Shown here one piece after another: positions 24,380 to 33,034 of a stretch of DNA of 49,678 nt (the first letter of the stretch is position 1; each line of letters starts with the position of its first letter). The stretch lies in NCBI GenBank assembly GCA_046760105.1, contig JBHIDJ010000010.1, forward strand, positions 1 through 49,678, read 5' to 3'. The stretch is from JBHIDJ01 sp046760105 (GTDB taxonomy: Bacteria > Pseudomonadota > Gammaproteobacteria > Acidiferrobacterales > SPGG2). The notes beneath the pieces were generated by a model. The model ran no database searches, was not told where the DNA came from, and saw only the letters and a program-made list of their open reading frames with translations. Position numbers and translations under genes: made by a program.

Positions 24380-24406
24380 GACCGCGTCCCGCGGTCACTT
24401 CTTTTT
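24380..24406 (+). terminator. Terminator between convergent HAD and Cache genes
   Basis: A perfect 7-bp stem, GACCGCG-TCC-CGCGGTC, followed by ACTTCTTTTT on the plus strand, ending the HAD gene. The stem overlaps the stop codon of the minus-strand gene. Confidence 0.75.
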
Positions 24407-24985
24407 GCGGCTTTTCTTCCAGGCAAGGTAGTCGAGCTTCACCCCAACAACCAAGACACCGATGGCCTTGCCACTGTCAAGAACCGGTACCGATACCTGT
24501 GCGGCATGGGTCTGCGAGCTTTCATCATATTCGATGGGTCCGATGAACACGTTACCCTCGCCCTTGTTGTAGGACGCAGTGAATTTCTCCTCGTCGCCTT
24601 GCCAATAGTCACTGGTAGCGGGATAGGCCGCCACATTCGCCCCTTGGTTATCGGTCAGGAACGCTTCACCGTAGGTCGGATTACGTCTGACGGCACGCTT
24701 CAGACGCTTTCCGGCAGAGTTCGTCTGTAGAGACTTTTTAAACGGCGTCAACGCTTTCGTAGCGCGCCACTCGCCATCGAGTTTCTTTATTTCGTTGAGC
24801 GAGACTTTTTTGGCATTCTGCCCTTTGACCGCGTCAACGATGACCCGATTGGAGGCCAAACGTTTAATTGCTCTGACCTTGACATCCAAAAGTGCCTGCA
24901 GTTCATCCGGTGGGATGGCGATGGCCGCCACGGTGGGACCTGAAAACATCGTCAACAGGAAGATCAGAAAAAACCGTGTGAACAT
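24395..24985 (-). CDS. Exported stand-alone Cache/PDC-like sensor domain protein
   Basis: A 196-residue protein with a signal peptide (MFTRFFLIFLLTMFSGPTVA) and an excellent ribosome site (AGGAGAGG). The mature part looks like a single Cache/PDC domain: a long N-terminal helix, TYGEAFLTDNQGANVAAYPA, TSDYWQGDEEKFTASYNKGEG, and SVPVLDSGKAIGVLVVGVKLDYL. The YWQGDE and VPV...G..IGVL motifs recur in chemoreceptor and kinase sensor modules. Here no transmembrane helix or output domain follows. It ends in a lysine-rich tail. It may act as a soluble periplasmic ligand-binding protein that feeds a membrane sensor, which is inference. Confidence 0.8.
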   Translation of the reverse strand: MFTRFFLIFLLTMFSGPTVAAIAIPPDELQALLDVKVRAIKRLASNRVIVDAVKGQNAKKVSLNEIKKLDGEWRATKALTPFKKSLQTNSAGKRLKRAVRRNPTYGEAFLTDNQGANVAAYPATSDYWQGDEEKFTASYNKGEGNVFIGPIEYDESSQTHAAQVSVPVLDSGKAIGVLVVGVKLDYLAWKKSRKKK

Positions 24986-25306
24986 TGTCTGCCTCTCCTC
25001 TAGCAGCGTTTAACTCCGTCATGCTGTCGCGACCACGTGACCGCGACCTTGTCGAGGAGCCCAGGAAAACGGTGCTGACCGGTAAGCCGACACGCCTGGG
25101 CCCCGTTAGGGTACCACCCCTCCGCTCACGACTCCGGTCCGATGGCCATGAGCGCAAAGGCCCCTATTACTCTGATAATAGACGGGCGCCAACCACGAGT
25201 CACTCGCCCGTTCTGCGAGTCTCCGAGAACTGTCCTCAAGGTATCGCGGCCCCTAGTCTACCCTAATCCACTGGCACGTTGGCATAAGCCATTGTTCCTG
25301 CGCGTA
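24986..25306. other. Intergenic stretch, no gene recognised
   Basis: About 320 bases between the Cache gene start and the 3' end of the broken gene at 25307. Frames here lack starts with ribosome sites and have no family motif. I see no clear RNA gene or terminator. Confidence 0.45.
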
Positions 25307-25658
25307 CTACCTGACCACGATGCTGAAGTTAAAGGAAAACACGACCGACTCGCCTGCGACCCGAATGGCATGGACGTCCAGGCTTGGTACGCGTATGTCA
25401 TAGCTACTCTGCGCCGAGGCCTCTTGCGCAAACGTCCGCATCTGGCTCAGCAGCGGGTACTGCAGGGCGTGTGTCAACGCATCGCCGAGCAAGACCCGCA
25501 CCCTCCCCACTCGTTGGGGAGGGCCAGGGAGGGGTGAGCAGTTTCCTGAGTGCCGTATAGTGAACCGTGAGCTCGGCCGCGTGCAACCATGTCGGTGTTG
25601 ACAGCCCAAAGAGCAATACTAACGCGGGCAGGTCCCTAAGCCATATTACGCGCAGCAT
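25307..25658 (-). pseudogene. Exported protein gene broken at a dispersed repeat
   Basis: The 5' half, from ATG at 25658, encodes a signal peptide (LPALVLLFGLSTPTWLHA) and then AELTVHYTALRKLL. The frame next runs into the G+C-rich repeat, giving TPPWPSPTSGEG, and becomes nonsense. The 3' half continues in another frame: RVRVLLGDALTHALQYPLLS, then QASAQSSYD-like and IRVPSLDVHAIRVAGESVVF, ending at TAG. Both halves look like genuine protein, but they are out of phase and joined by the repeat, with the expected middle missing. The start overlaps the end of the radical SAM gene by 23 bases, as in a translationally coupled operon. I cannot name the family. Confidence 0.7.
25499..25536 (-). repeat. 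Dispersed G+C-rich palindromic repeat, copy D
   Basis: Read on the minus strand: CCCCTCCCTGG, CCCTCCCCAACGAGTGGGGAGGG. It keeps the family's tandem C-rich blocks and the inverted G-rich half. It lies exactly at the frame break inside the damaged gene at 25307-25658. Confidence 0.8.
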
Positions 25659-27030
25659 GGTTGCTCTTCCGACTACTGGCAGCGATCTGCTCGGCGTAGA
25701 TATGTGGGCGGTGGTGCGCATTCATGGTGCACATGGGCACGGCGATCCAGTGCTCGCCACGCCTGACGACCCCACGAAAGGCACAGGCGGCAAGACGTTT
25801 GTTCACTGTCTCGCTGCGCGGCTCGGCCAGATCGCGCGCGCTCATGAAGTTGTGAAGCACGACGTTGATACCACGTGCCTGGCCGCTTAATACACTCATC
25901 AGCCCGCTTGCTCCCAGGCCTTCCCGCTGCAGACGCCACCAGCTATAGCGAACGAGTTTCAGCAGGAAGCTTGGATGACGCAAAAGAATACTGAGCTCAC
26001 GCACCGTCGATTCAAACGCGTACTCCCCGCGAGCACTGACGCCACCAAAGTGCTGCAGTAACGACGACCAGAAGACACGGCTCCGCACGTCGGAGGGGAT
26101 GAGATTAATGACGCGTCGCGCCGGGAACAAAACCAGAAGCGTCGCCACGCTATTGCAGTCTGGGTGACCGAACCAGAGGTTGTCACGCGGCAACTCGAGC
26201 TTAATGCCGGCGCAGATCGCCTGCCAGACGTCCGTCGGCGAGACTGGGTGATCCGAAAACCGCGTGCGGCCGACGTCGGTCTCGGTCTGGAAACTGACCG
26301 TGTGAAAGACGTCGAGGTGACGAGGATCGTGGATGAGCCAGCGCAGGATATCCGCAATGCTGTCTAGGTTGCGCTCGGTCACGGTCACGGTGTGAGCCGC
26401 TGACAACGCAACTCGGGTCTGCCTTCGTATCCGCAAGATCAGCTCGACGAAGGCCTTACGTAACGGGTGTAAATCGACCTCGCTGCGGAGCCCACGTAGT
26501 GGGTAACCGGGCCGTCCGGCTTGCGTGATGTCGATGTGGAGACCCACTTTACGCAGCCCGCCCTCTGATACCAACCGCGCGAGGTACTCGGGATGCTCGA
26601 GTAACACCTGTCCATGGGTCATCAGCATCGGTACGACCCCGACGTCGTTGGCGTGGCGCACGATGCTGATCAATTCGTCGGCCCGACCGGCGCGCCAGTA
26701 AGCATCGACCACATCGCCACCGGTGATCTGCAGCCTACCCCCGGGACCAATGAGGCGCCGATTGGCATCGATCTGTGCCTTCATCTCGTCGAGCGAGGGT
26801 AGCGGCACCCGGTTGGCACCCTTCGGTAAATAGCAGTGGGTGCAACCGAAGGAACAATAGGCAGGTCCCATGACATAGCCGCAGTGCACCAGGTGACGAC
26901 CCAGGGCCTGCCAATCCGTTTTCAACTCGCCCGGCAGCTCACCCCAGCGCTCGACGAGCAGTGCACGCGTCTCCGCGGGAATCGGCTCCTTAAACGCCGC
27001 CAGCAGTCGTCCTATAAAAGACGTTTTCAT
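25636..27030 (-). CDS. Radical SAM protein of unknown reaction
   Basis: A 464-residue protein with the radical SAM iron-sulfur motif CxxxCxxC as YCSFGCTHCYLPKG near residues 58-70. The SAM-binding glycine-rich strand is RLQITGGDVVDAYW near 98. A TIM-barrel-like middle region follows (RKVGLHIDITQAGRPGYP; RVALSAAHTVTVTERN). The C-terminal 150 residues are not a standard SPASM domain but hold isolated cysteines (HPDCNS; VPMCTMNAHH). No precursor peptide gene is visible next to it. The downstream partner was an exported protein whose gene is now broken. The reaction cannot be predicted. Confidence 0.88.
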   Translation of the reverse strand: MKTSFIGRLLAAFKEPIPAETRALLVERWGELPGELKTDWQALGRHLVHCGYVMGPAYCSFGCTHCYLPKGANRVPLPSLDEMKAQIDANRRLIGPGGRLQITGGDVVDAYWRAGRADELISIVRHANDVGVVPMLMTHGQVLLEHPEYLARLVSEGGLRKVGLHIDITQAGRPGYPLRGLRSEVDLHPLRKAFVELILRIRRQTRVALSAAHTVTVTERNLDSIADILRWLIHDPRHLDVFHTVSFQTETDVGRTRFSDHPVSPTDVWQAICAGIKLELPRDNLWFGHPDCNSVATLLVLFPARRVINLIPSDVRSRVFWSSLLQHFGGVSARGEYAFESTVRELSILLRHPSFLLKLVRYSWWRLQREGLGASGLMSVLSGQARGINVVLHNFMSARDLAEPRSETVNKRLAACAFRGVVRRGEHWIAVPMCTMNAHHRPHIYAEQIAASSRKSNHAARNMA

Positions 27031-27162
27031 CGGCAGAGGACAAATCCACAGAATCGTGCAGTATAGCGACCTTGTTCGTCAACACGCGAGCCTGCCTTGG
27101 GCGCTGACCCGGTCGACAAGGATATCGATTGCCGCGACACTTCATGGGGTCGTTGCGATCGG

Positions 27163-28431
27163 CTAGAACCGCCCGCCAAGCATCTGCGCGAGATCCTTGT
27201 CCATCTGGTTTCGCACCGTAGTGTAGAGTTCTTCCGACGTAAATTGCTCGCCCGGCAAAACGATATAGCGACTTTGGTCTTCAACCCGCTTTGTGGCGGC
27301 GCGTCGCATACGGTAGGAGCCAAATACGCCAAGCAGACCCGTAACCGTCGCACTATAAATGAACATACCCGCTGGCCCCACTTGACCCATGAGTGCGGCC
27401 GCGAGCACCGGCCCACTGGCGCCGCCGACACCGTACACAACGAGCAGGCCGCTTGCAGTTTGCACGCGCTTGTCTGGGTCCGAGAAATCGTTTGTGTGTG
27501 CTGCGGCCAATGAATAGAGCGTAAAGGAAAGCCCGCCATAGATCGCCCCTGCCGTGAACAACCAGCCTCGGGCCCCGGCTATCGCTGTCACGATTGCGAC
27601 ACACGCGATCGAGGTCGCGAGCGCCACGCCGATCAACACCCGCCGTCGGTCGATTCGATCTGAGAGGTGTCCTACGGGCCACTGCAAGAACAGACCCCCG
27701 AGGATAACGGCAGCCATGAAGGTCGAAGTCTCCGTTAGCGTTAGACCAATACCTTGCGCAAACACTGGCCCCATTGCGTAAAACACCGCGTTCACCAGTC
27801 CAGCGCAAAATGCACCCGCCAGGCCAAATGGGGAAGTCTTGTAAAGCTCGCGAAAGTGCATCCGCTCAGGCTTCGCAGGCATGGGTGCCCGTGCCCTGGT
27901 TAGCAACACCGGTACTAGGGCAAGAGAGAAGATAATCGACGCCACACTAAACAGATGAAACTGAGCTGGATCCGCAAGCGGTAGTAGGTACTGACCACAG
28001 CCGGCGGAGAAATAGTTGGTTATCATGTAAAGGGACAGTACTTGGCCGCGAGTCTCATTGGTGGCGCGTTCGTTCAACCAACTCTCGGTTACCATGACCA
28101 TTCCGGCCATGCAGAATCCTGACAGCAGTCGCAACATGAACCAAATGATGGGATCGATCCAGAGTACATGAACGAGCGCCGAGGTCGACATGAGTGATGC
28201 GAAGGCGGCAAAGGCGCGAATGTGACCGACCCCCGCCACGACACGCACCGCATTGAGCGCGCCTAAGAGCAGACCGAAAGGGAAGCCGGCCATGATCACA
28301 CCGACGACTTCCGTCGAGAAGCCCTCAATCTGGGTGCGCACACCCAAGAGGGTACCGAACAGTCCGTTGGCAAACAGCAGCAGCCCGTAGCTCAACAGCA
28401 GCGAGACCACGGAACGCACGGTCCTCAACAT
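27163..28431 (-). CDS. MFS transporter, YcaD-like
   Basis: A 422-residue membrane protein with about 12 hydrophobic segments. It begins SLLLSYGLLLFANGLFGTLL and shows the loop 2-3 region as GVIMAGFPFGLLLGALNAVR. The second half has the conserved loop motif PVGHLSDRIDRRRVLIG near residue 255 and a long cytoplasmic C-terminus. An ESWLNERA motif near residue 115 is characteristic of the YcaD/UMF-type MFS group. The substrate is unknown. It lies upstream of the radical SAM gene on the same strand, 132 bases apart. Confidence 0.9.
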   Translation of the reverse strand: MLRTVRSVVSLLLSYGLLLFANGLFGTLLGVRTQIEGFSTEVVGVIMAGFPFGLLLGALNAVRVVAGVGHIRAFAAFASLMSTSALVHVLWIDPIIWFMLRLLSGFCMAGMVMVTESWLNERATNETRGQVLSLYMITNYFSAGCGQYLLPLADPAQFHLFSVASIIFSLALVPVLLTRARAPMPAKPERMHFRELYKTSPFGLAGAFCAGLVNAVFYAMGPVFAQGIGLTLTETSTFMAAVILGGLFLQWPVGHLSDRIDRRRVLIGVALATSIACVAIVTAIAGARGWLFTAGAIYGGLSFTLYSLAAAHTNDFSDPDKRVQTASGLLVVYGVGGASGPVLAAALMGQVGPAGMFIYSATVTGLLGVFGSYRMRRAATKRVEDQSRYIVLPGEQFTSEELYTTVRNQMDKDLAQMLGGRF

Positions 28432-28676
28432 GGATAAACCCGCGGTTTCGATTGATGCACTGACTTAACTTGGACGCTTACACGATGTTTTCGTAACTAG
28501 ACTATAACGATCATTTGTAATCAAACCAACGTGCATGCTTATTGGCGTGCGCGGCCCGGATCACCGCGAGCCCACTCATCTGTTATCTCATAATGACCAG
28601 CACGCTTTCTTTCACGGCTGGCCCCACCATACGCCTGACGCTAAACTACTTGCCCGTGGCTAATCGTGAAAGACGG

Positions 28677-29519
28677 ATGCAACATCAGTCTGACGATCGT
28701 ACGACTGAGAAGATAGTCAACACTAGGTTGAAAGTGTTGAGCTGGAATATATGGTGGCGCTTCGGTGCAGATTGGCAACGTCGACAATCGCTGATTCTCG
28801 AGACCCTGGACCGCACCGACGCGGACATTATCGCCCTGCAAGAGGTGTGGGGTGACCGCAAGCACAACCAGGCGCAGGAATTTGCCAAAAAGTTGACCAT
28901 GCAGTGGACATACGATGCGGTCAATGAAATGGATGGGCTCGATTTCGGCAATGCCATTCTATCCAGGTGGCCGATCACCCGCCAGGCGAGCAGGCTCCTG
29001 CCATCCGTGCCAAGTGAAGACGGCAGTCGTGACTGCAAGCTGTTGTTCGTTGAGATCGATGGGCCACGTGGTTCCCTAGGCGTGTTCTCGACACACTTAA
29101 GCTGGCGTAACGAAGAAGGTCATATGCGCCAAGAACAGGTAAACGCGATACTGGCGTACGTCCGGGAGATCGAAATCGACAACTTCCCGCCCATCGTTTG
29201 CGGCGACTTCAACGCCATACCTTCATCCGATGAAATCAGGATGATAACAGGTGAACGCACCGCTAATGTGAAGGGCCTCGTGTTGCATGATGCGTGGACA
29301 GCCGCCGGCAATCTGGGACCGGGCTTTACCTGGGACAACCACAACCCGAACACGTTCGAAGCGCTGCAACCTAACCGTCGGCTCGACTATGTGTTTGTCG
29401 GACGGCCAAAGAGTAACGGTGCGGGTCATGTGCTAACGGCGACGATCATCGGCGACCAGCACAGCAACGGGCTCTACCCGAGTGATCATTATGGTGTGCT
29501 GTGTGAGCTGCGTTACTGA
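28677..29519 (+). CDS. Endonuclease/exonuclease/phosphatase (EEP) family protein
   Basis: A 280-residue reading from the ATG at 28677. The frame is open farther upstream, but that part shows no homology-like content. Active-site motifs of the EEP fold are in order: LSWNIWW (about residue 22), ALQEVWGD (about 54), STHLSW (about 140), VCGDFNAIPSSDE (about 175), RLDYVFV (about 237) and PSDHYGVL (about 270). The family includes nucleases, sphingomyelinases and inositol phosphatases; the substrate cannot be told here. No signal peptide is evident from the chosen start. It is convergent with the broken LysE gene. Confidence 0.88.
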   Translation: MQHQSDDRTTEKIVNTRLKVLSWNIWWRFGADWQRRQSLILETLDRTDADIIALQEVWGDRKHNQAQEFAKKLTMQWTYDAVNEMDGLDFGNAILSRWPITRQASRLLPSVPSEDGSRDCKLLFVEIDGPRGSLGVFSTHLSWRNEEGHMRQEQVNAILAYVREIEIDNFPPIVCGDFNAIPSSDEIRMITGERTANVKGLVLHDAWTAAGNLGPGFTWDNHNPNTFEALQPNRRLDYVFVGRPKSNGAGHVLTATIIGDQHSNGLYPSDHYGVLCELRY

Positions 29520-29555
29520 GATCCGCCCGGCAACCGCACTGGGCAGACCTCGCCT

Positions 29556-30160
29556 TCATTTCCTACTGGAACCCGCCAGCGCGGTGGCAACCCCGAGCCC
29601 AATAAAAACGGTACCGGCAAAATAGCGCTGCGCTCGCACTAAGCGCAGATTGCGCTTCAGCCAATCTCCGGCCGTGCCGGCCAATACGGCATAAAGTCCA
29701 TCGCTGAGTATGCCTATAACGACGAATACCATCCCTAATAAGACAATCTGCCCGGCGACGGCACCTTTGGACACATCAACAAACTGCGGCAAAAATGCAA
29801 AAAAGAAAAGTGCTGTCTTCGGATTAAACACGTTAACCAACACGCTCTCGAAAAAAATCCGCACGAGCCTTTTGTGCGGGAGCGCTTCCGGCTGCCTCAG
29901 CTCGTCGCGCACGAGTAGCTTCCGAACTCCGAGATAGATCAAATACGCCGCGCCGAGGAGACCAATAGCGCTGAAACCCCAAGGGCGGCGGCACCAATAT
30001 GAAACAGCGTGCCAACGTGCATGCCCACTGTTGCGACAATGCCGGCGCCACGCCCCTGTTCAACGCTGCGTGCGACGATGTAAAACACGGCAGGACCCGG
30101 GGTCACCAACAGCAAAAGCGCCGCCAGCACAAACAAGAACAAGGTTGATAGATCAGGCAT
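29556..30160 (-). pseudogene. LysE/RhtB amino-acid exporter gene with internal deletion
   Basis: The N-terminal 69 residues (MPDLSTLFLFVLAALLLLVTPGPAVFYIVARS to GVSALLVSSA) match the RhtB/LysE family, including the TPGPA motif. The frame then stops. A second frame resumes the family at LLGAAYLIYLGVRKLL and continues to the normal C-terminus (NVFNPKTALFFFAFLPQF, LAGTAGDWLKRN). Comparison with the family layout suggests about eight codons are missing at the junction near 29945-29975, together with a frame change. A simple base-call error would not remove that many residues, so I read this as a genuine disruption. Confidence 0.8.
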
Positions 30161-30347
30161 CTGGTTCCGTCATTTCCGTGGACTCAGCCGTGACCACCCG
30201 ATATGACGGCAAGGCGTGGTAACTTTTCACAGTTTTACCGTAAGAAAGTTCACAAACACTGTACCAGCCCCTGATGTAGTGTATCCCCTCGCGACCACCG
30301 TCGAGACGACGGGTGTCAGCAAAGCTTAGCACGAAAGGAGAACTGTC

Positions 30348-30548
30348 ATGACGGGACAGCTATCGTATGGAGTATATCGGCACACAAAAGCCGGTTACAG
30401 CGGACCTGAACGGCGCCGAAAAGCAAGACGGATCCAACCGGACCGTCGCGACATGATACGTTGGGAGCCAAAAAAAGGGGATCGCCGCCAGGAACAGCGT
30501 CGTCGAGCTGAGGACCACGTATGGGATGCGATTAGATCCCTGTATTGA
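30348..30548 (+). CDS. Small Arg-rich hypothetical protein
   Basis: A 66-residue protein with a clear ribosome site (AAAGGAGA seven bases before ATG). The sequence is dominated by repeated basic pairs: GPERRRKARRIQPDRRDMIRW, then EPKKGDRRQEQRRRAED. The spaced 'DRR...DRR' pattern with RWEP recurs in short proteobacterial proteins of unknown role. High charge suggests a partner that is acidic or nucleic acid; this is only inference. Confidence 0.72.
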   Translation: MTGQLSYGVYRHTKAGYSGPERRRKARRIQPDRRDMIRWEPKKGDRRQEQRRRAEDHVWDAIRSLY

Positions 30549-30597
30549 TTATTCGACCTATACCGGTTCTCCGGTTATTCCCTTACCTCGTTTTCCC

Positions 30598-31845
30598 TCA
30601 CCGACGACAAAGGAAAATCCCTGAGCGTACCTTGGGATCAAACCAGGTGGACTTGGGCGGCATGACCTGGCCCGCATCAGCGATCTCCATCATTTCCTCA
30701 ATGGATGTGGGATATGCAGCAAATGCGACTTGCCAACCACGTTCACAGGAAACCTCCAGGGCGCTCATATCGACGGAACCTGGAATGTACTCCAATCGGG
30801 GATCGGATCGAGGATCGGCTATGCCCAGCAACGGGCTCAGCACCTGCTCTTGAAGAATGACCACATCTAAGGCTTGGGCTGGTTCGCCCACCGGCACGAC
30901 CTGCGGTCGCACCGTGAGCCTGTACCAGCATCCGTCTAGCAGCATTGATAATTCCCCACGTGCTGTCGGCTGCGCGGCCTGAGCGGCATTGCATTGCAGT
31001 TTCTCAACATGGAATCCCTTTTCAAGTTCCTTCAGGAAGTCGGATAGCGCGTGCCCATTGAGGTCCCTCACGCAGCGGTTATACGGGCGAATTCTGAGCT
31101 GATCGTGCGGGAACATAGCCACGAGCAGATAGCTATAGGCTTCATCGCCGGTGTGATGTGGATTTTCTTGACGACACTTTGCCGCGTAGCGAGAGGTGGC
31201 GGCCGAGCGGTGATGGCCGTCGGTGAGATAGGTTACCGGAACCGCTGCGAACAATTCGATTAGACGATCTGTCGCCCTGCTGTCCGCTATGCGCCAGATT
31301 GTATGAGTGACGCCGTCATCTGACCTAAAATCCACGACTGGCTCTCTAATAGTCAACTTGTCGATGAGCACATCGATTTCATCGCGCTGACGATACGCGA
31401 GACAGACGGGACTCGAGCTTGCCCTCACCGCCTCCAGGTATTTTATGAGCCGCTCCTCATCGTCACCGCGGGTATGCTCATGCTTTCTTAGTTTGCCGGC
31501 GTCATACTCTGCGATCGAGATCTCAGCGACGACTCCGGTTTGAACGTGCCCCTCGACGGCGATTCGATAGATGTAAAGGCAAGGCCGATCATGGTAGACA
31601 AAAGCAGACTCGTCGATCAGCTTCTCGAGCTTCGCCGCATTCGACGCAAGCAGCTCCGCAAGTGTTGGGCGCTCGTCCTGTGGAAACTCTTGCAACGATC
31701 GTATGACGTTTAGGTAGTTTCGGGGGTGCCTTGCGGCAAACTGATGACGTTCCTGCGGTGTAAGCGAATCGTATGCCGGCGCAACGATTTCGTGTACCTG
31801 CTTCGGATCTACCAAGTATCCTGTAAAGGGTCTGATCGTTCGCAT
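30598..31845 (-). CDS. DUF1015 family protein
   Basis: A 415-residue protein from ATG at 31845 (MRTIRPFTGYLVDP). Family features are VAPAYDSLTPQERHQFAARHP and NYLNVIRS at the N-terminus, CLYIYRIAVEGHVQTGVVAE, HEHTRGDDEERLIKYLEAVR, YLTDGHHRSAATSRYA and LLVAMFPHDQLRIRPYNR. The chemistry of DUF1015 is not established to my knowledge. It is often found beside serine-pathway genes, and here it directly follows serC on the same strand with a 50-base gap. A role connected to serine or phosphoserine is therefore plausible but unproven. Confidence 0.92.
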   Translation of the reverse strand: MRTIRPFTGYLVDPKQVHEIVAPAYDSLTPQERHQFAARHPRNYLNVIRSLQEFPQDERPTLAELLASNAAKLEKLIDESAFVYHDRPCLYIYRIAVEGHVQTGVVAEISIAEYDAGKLRKHEHTRGDDEERLIKYLEAVRASSSPVCLAYRQRDEIDVLIDKLTIREPVVDFRSDDGVTHTIWRIADSRATDRLIELFAAVPVTYLTDGHHRSAATSRYAAKCRQENPHHTGDEAYSYLLVAMFPHDQLRIRPYNRCVRDLNGHALSDFLKELEKGFHVEKLQCNAAQAAQPTARGELSMLLDGCWYRLTVRPQVVPVGEPAQALDVVILQEQVLSPLLGIADPRSDPRLEYIPGSVDMSALEVSCERGWQVAFAAYPTSIEEMMEIADAGQVMPPKSTWFDPKVRSGIFLCRR

Positions 31846-31895
31846 GGAATCCCCTGATGGTCGCACTGTTCTATAAAGGTACGACGGCCCGAAAG

Positions 31896-32981
31896 CTAGG
31901 AATTATGGCGATGGAATGAATCCATAAACTGCGCCAACACCTCAATACTCTCTTTTGGCATGGCATTGTAAATGCTGGCGCGGCATCCGCCGACACTCCG
32001 ATGTCCCTTGAGATTCAGCAAATCTGCAGCCAAAGCTTCTGCTAGAAACTTCTTTTCCAGGCCTTCACTGGGTAAGCGGAACACGACGTTCATGTGCGAG
32101 CGGCACGTTCTGTCTACCGGACATCGGAAGTAGCCGTCGCTCTCATCGATCACACTATAGAGCAGTTCTGCCTTTTCCTTGGCTTCGTGTTCGATAACCT
32201 TAAGACCACCCTTTCGCTTCATCCACTTAAGCACCTTGCCCACCATATAAACGGCAAACACGGGTGGTGTGTTGAACAGTGATTCCTTGTCGTGGTGTAT
32301 GTCGTATCGCAAATATCGAGCGATGTCACGATTTGTCTCGTGTAGTATTGATTTACGAATGAACACCATGGCCATACCGGCCGGTCCCAGGTTCTTTTGC
32401 ACACCGCCGTATACCAGATCGAATTTTTCCCAGGGAATTGGGCGCGACATGTAATCCGATGACATGTCCGCCACCAGCGGCATATCCACATCGGGCCATT
32501 CGGGATAGCGAATGCCGCCAATAGTCTCGTTAGAAGTGATGTGCAGGTAGCGTGTGTTGTCTTGAAGTGCAATCTCGTCAGACCGGGGCATGCGCATGTA
32601 ATTACAGTCCGCACCGTCCCAAGCGGTATAGATCTCGCCGTACGGCTGCGCGTCGGTAATGGCGCCCTTAGCCCAGGAACCGGAGTTGACATAGGCGGCC
32701 TTCTGACGATTCTTCAGTAAGTTCATCGGGACCATGGCGAACTGCAATGTCGCGCCGCCTTGAATGAACAGAACAGCGAAATCAGCAGGCGCCTCGTACA
32801 CCTCGCAGGCGAGGGTTGTCGCCTCTCGATGAACCTCGTCATAATGCTTGCCGCGGTGGCTCATTTCGATCAGCGACATCCCGGCCCCCTGAAAGTCGAC
32901 AAATTCGCGTTGCGCCTCCTCCAGTACCTCAAGCGGCAACGTACAGGGTCCTGCACAGAAGTTGTGCACGCGTCTTGTCAT
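31896..32981 (-). CDS. serC: Phosphoserine aminotransferase
   Basis: A 361-residue PLP enzyme that converts 3-phosphohydroxypyruvate and glutamate to phosphoserine and 2-oxoglutarate. Recognisable segments are NFCAGPCTLPLEVLEEAQ, MSLIEMSHRGKHYDEV, FIQGGATLQFAMVPMNL, ITSNETIGGI, ADMSSDYMSRPI, and the PLP lysine in GGVQKNLGPAGM near residue 194. The C-terminal RSVGGCRASIYNAMP is also present. Length matches SerC. It follows serA by 53 bases in a serA-serC-DUF1015 unit. Confidence 0.96.
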   Translation of the reverse strand: MTRRVHNFCAGPCTLPLEVLEEAQREFVDFQGAGMSLIEMSHRGKHYDEVHREATTLACEVYEAPADFAVLFIQGGATLQFAMVPMNLLKNRQKAAYVNSGSWAKGAITDAQPYGEIYTAWDGADCNYMRMPRSDEIALQDNTRYLHITSNETIGGIRYPEWPDVDMPLVADMSSDYMSRPIPWEKFDLVYGGVQKNLGPAGMAMVFIRKSILHETNRDIARYLRYDIHHDKESLFNTPPVFAVYMVGKVLKWMKRKGGLKVIEHEAKEKAELLYSVIDESDGYFRCPVDRTCRSHMNVVFRLPSEGLEKKFLAEALAADLLNLKGHRSVGGCRASIYNAMPKESIEVLAQFMDSFHRHNS

Positions 32982-33034
32982 TGATTCCTCCAGTGGTTCG
33001 GCAACTGCACTAGGCGCCCAGCGCGGAACCGTGT

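Noticed and set aside
25142..25537. 131-residue plus-strand frame
   Set aside because: It runs antisense through the broken gene and the repeat and contains no motif. Treated as a shadow.
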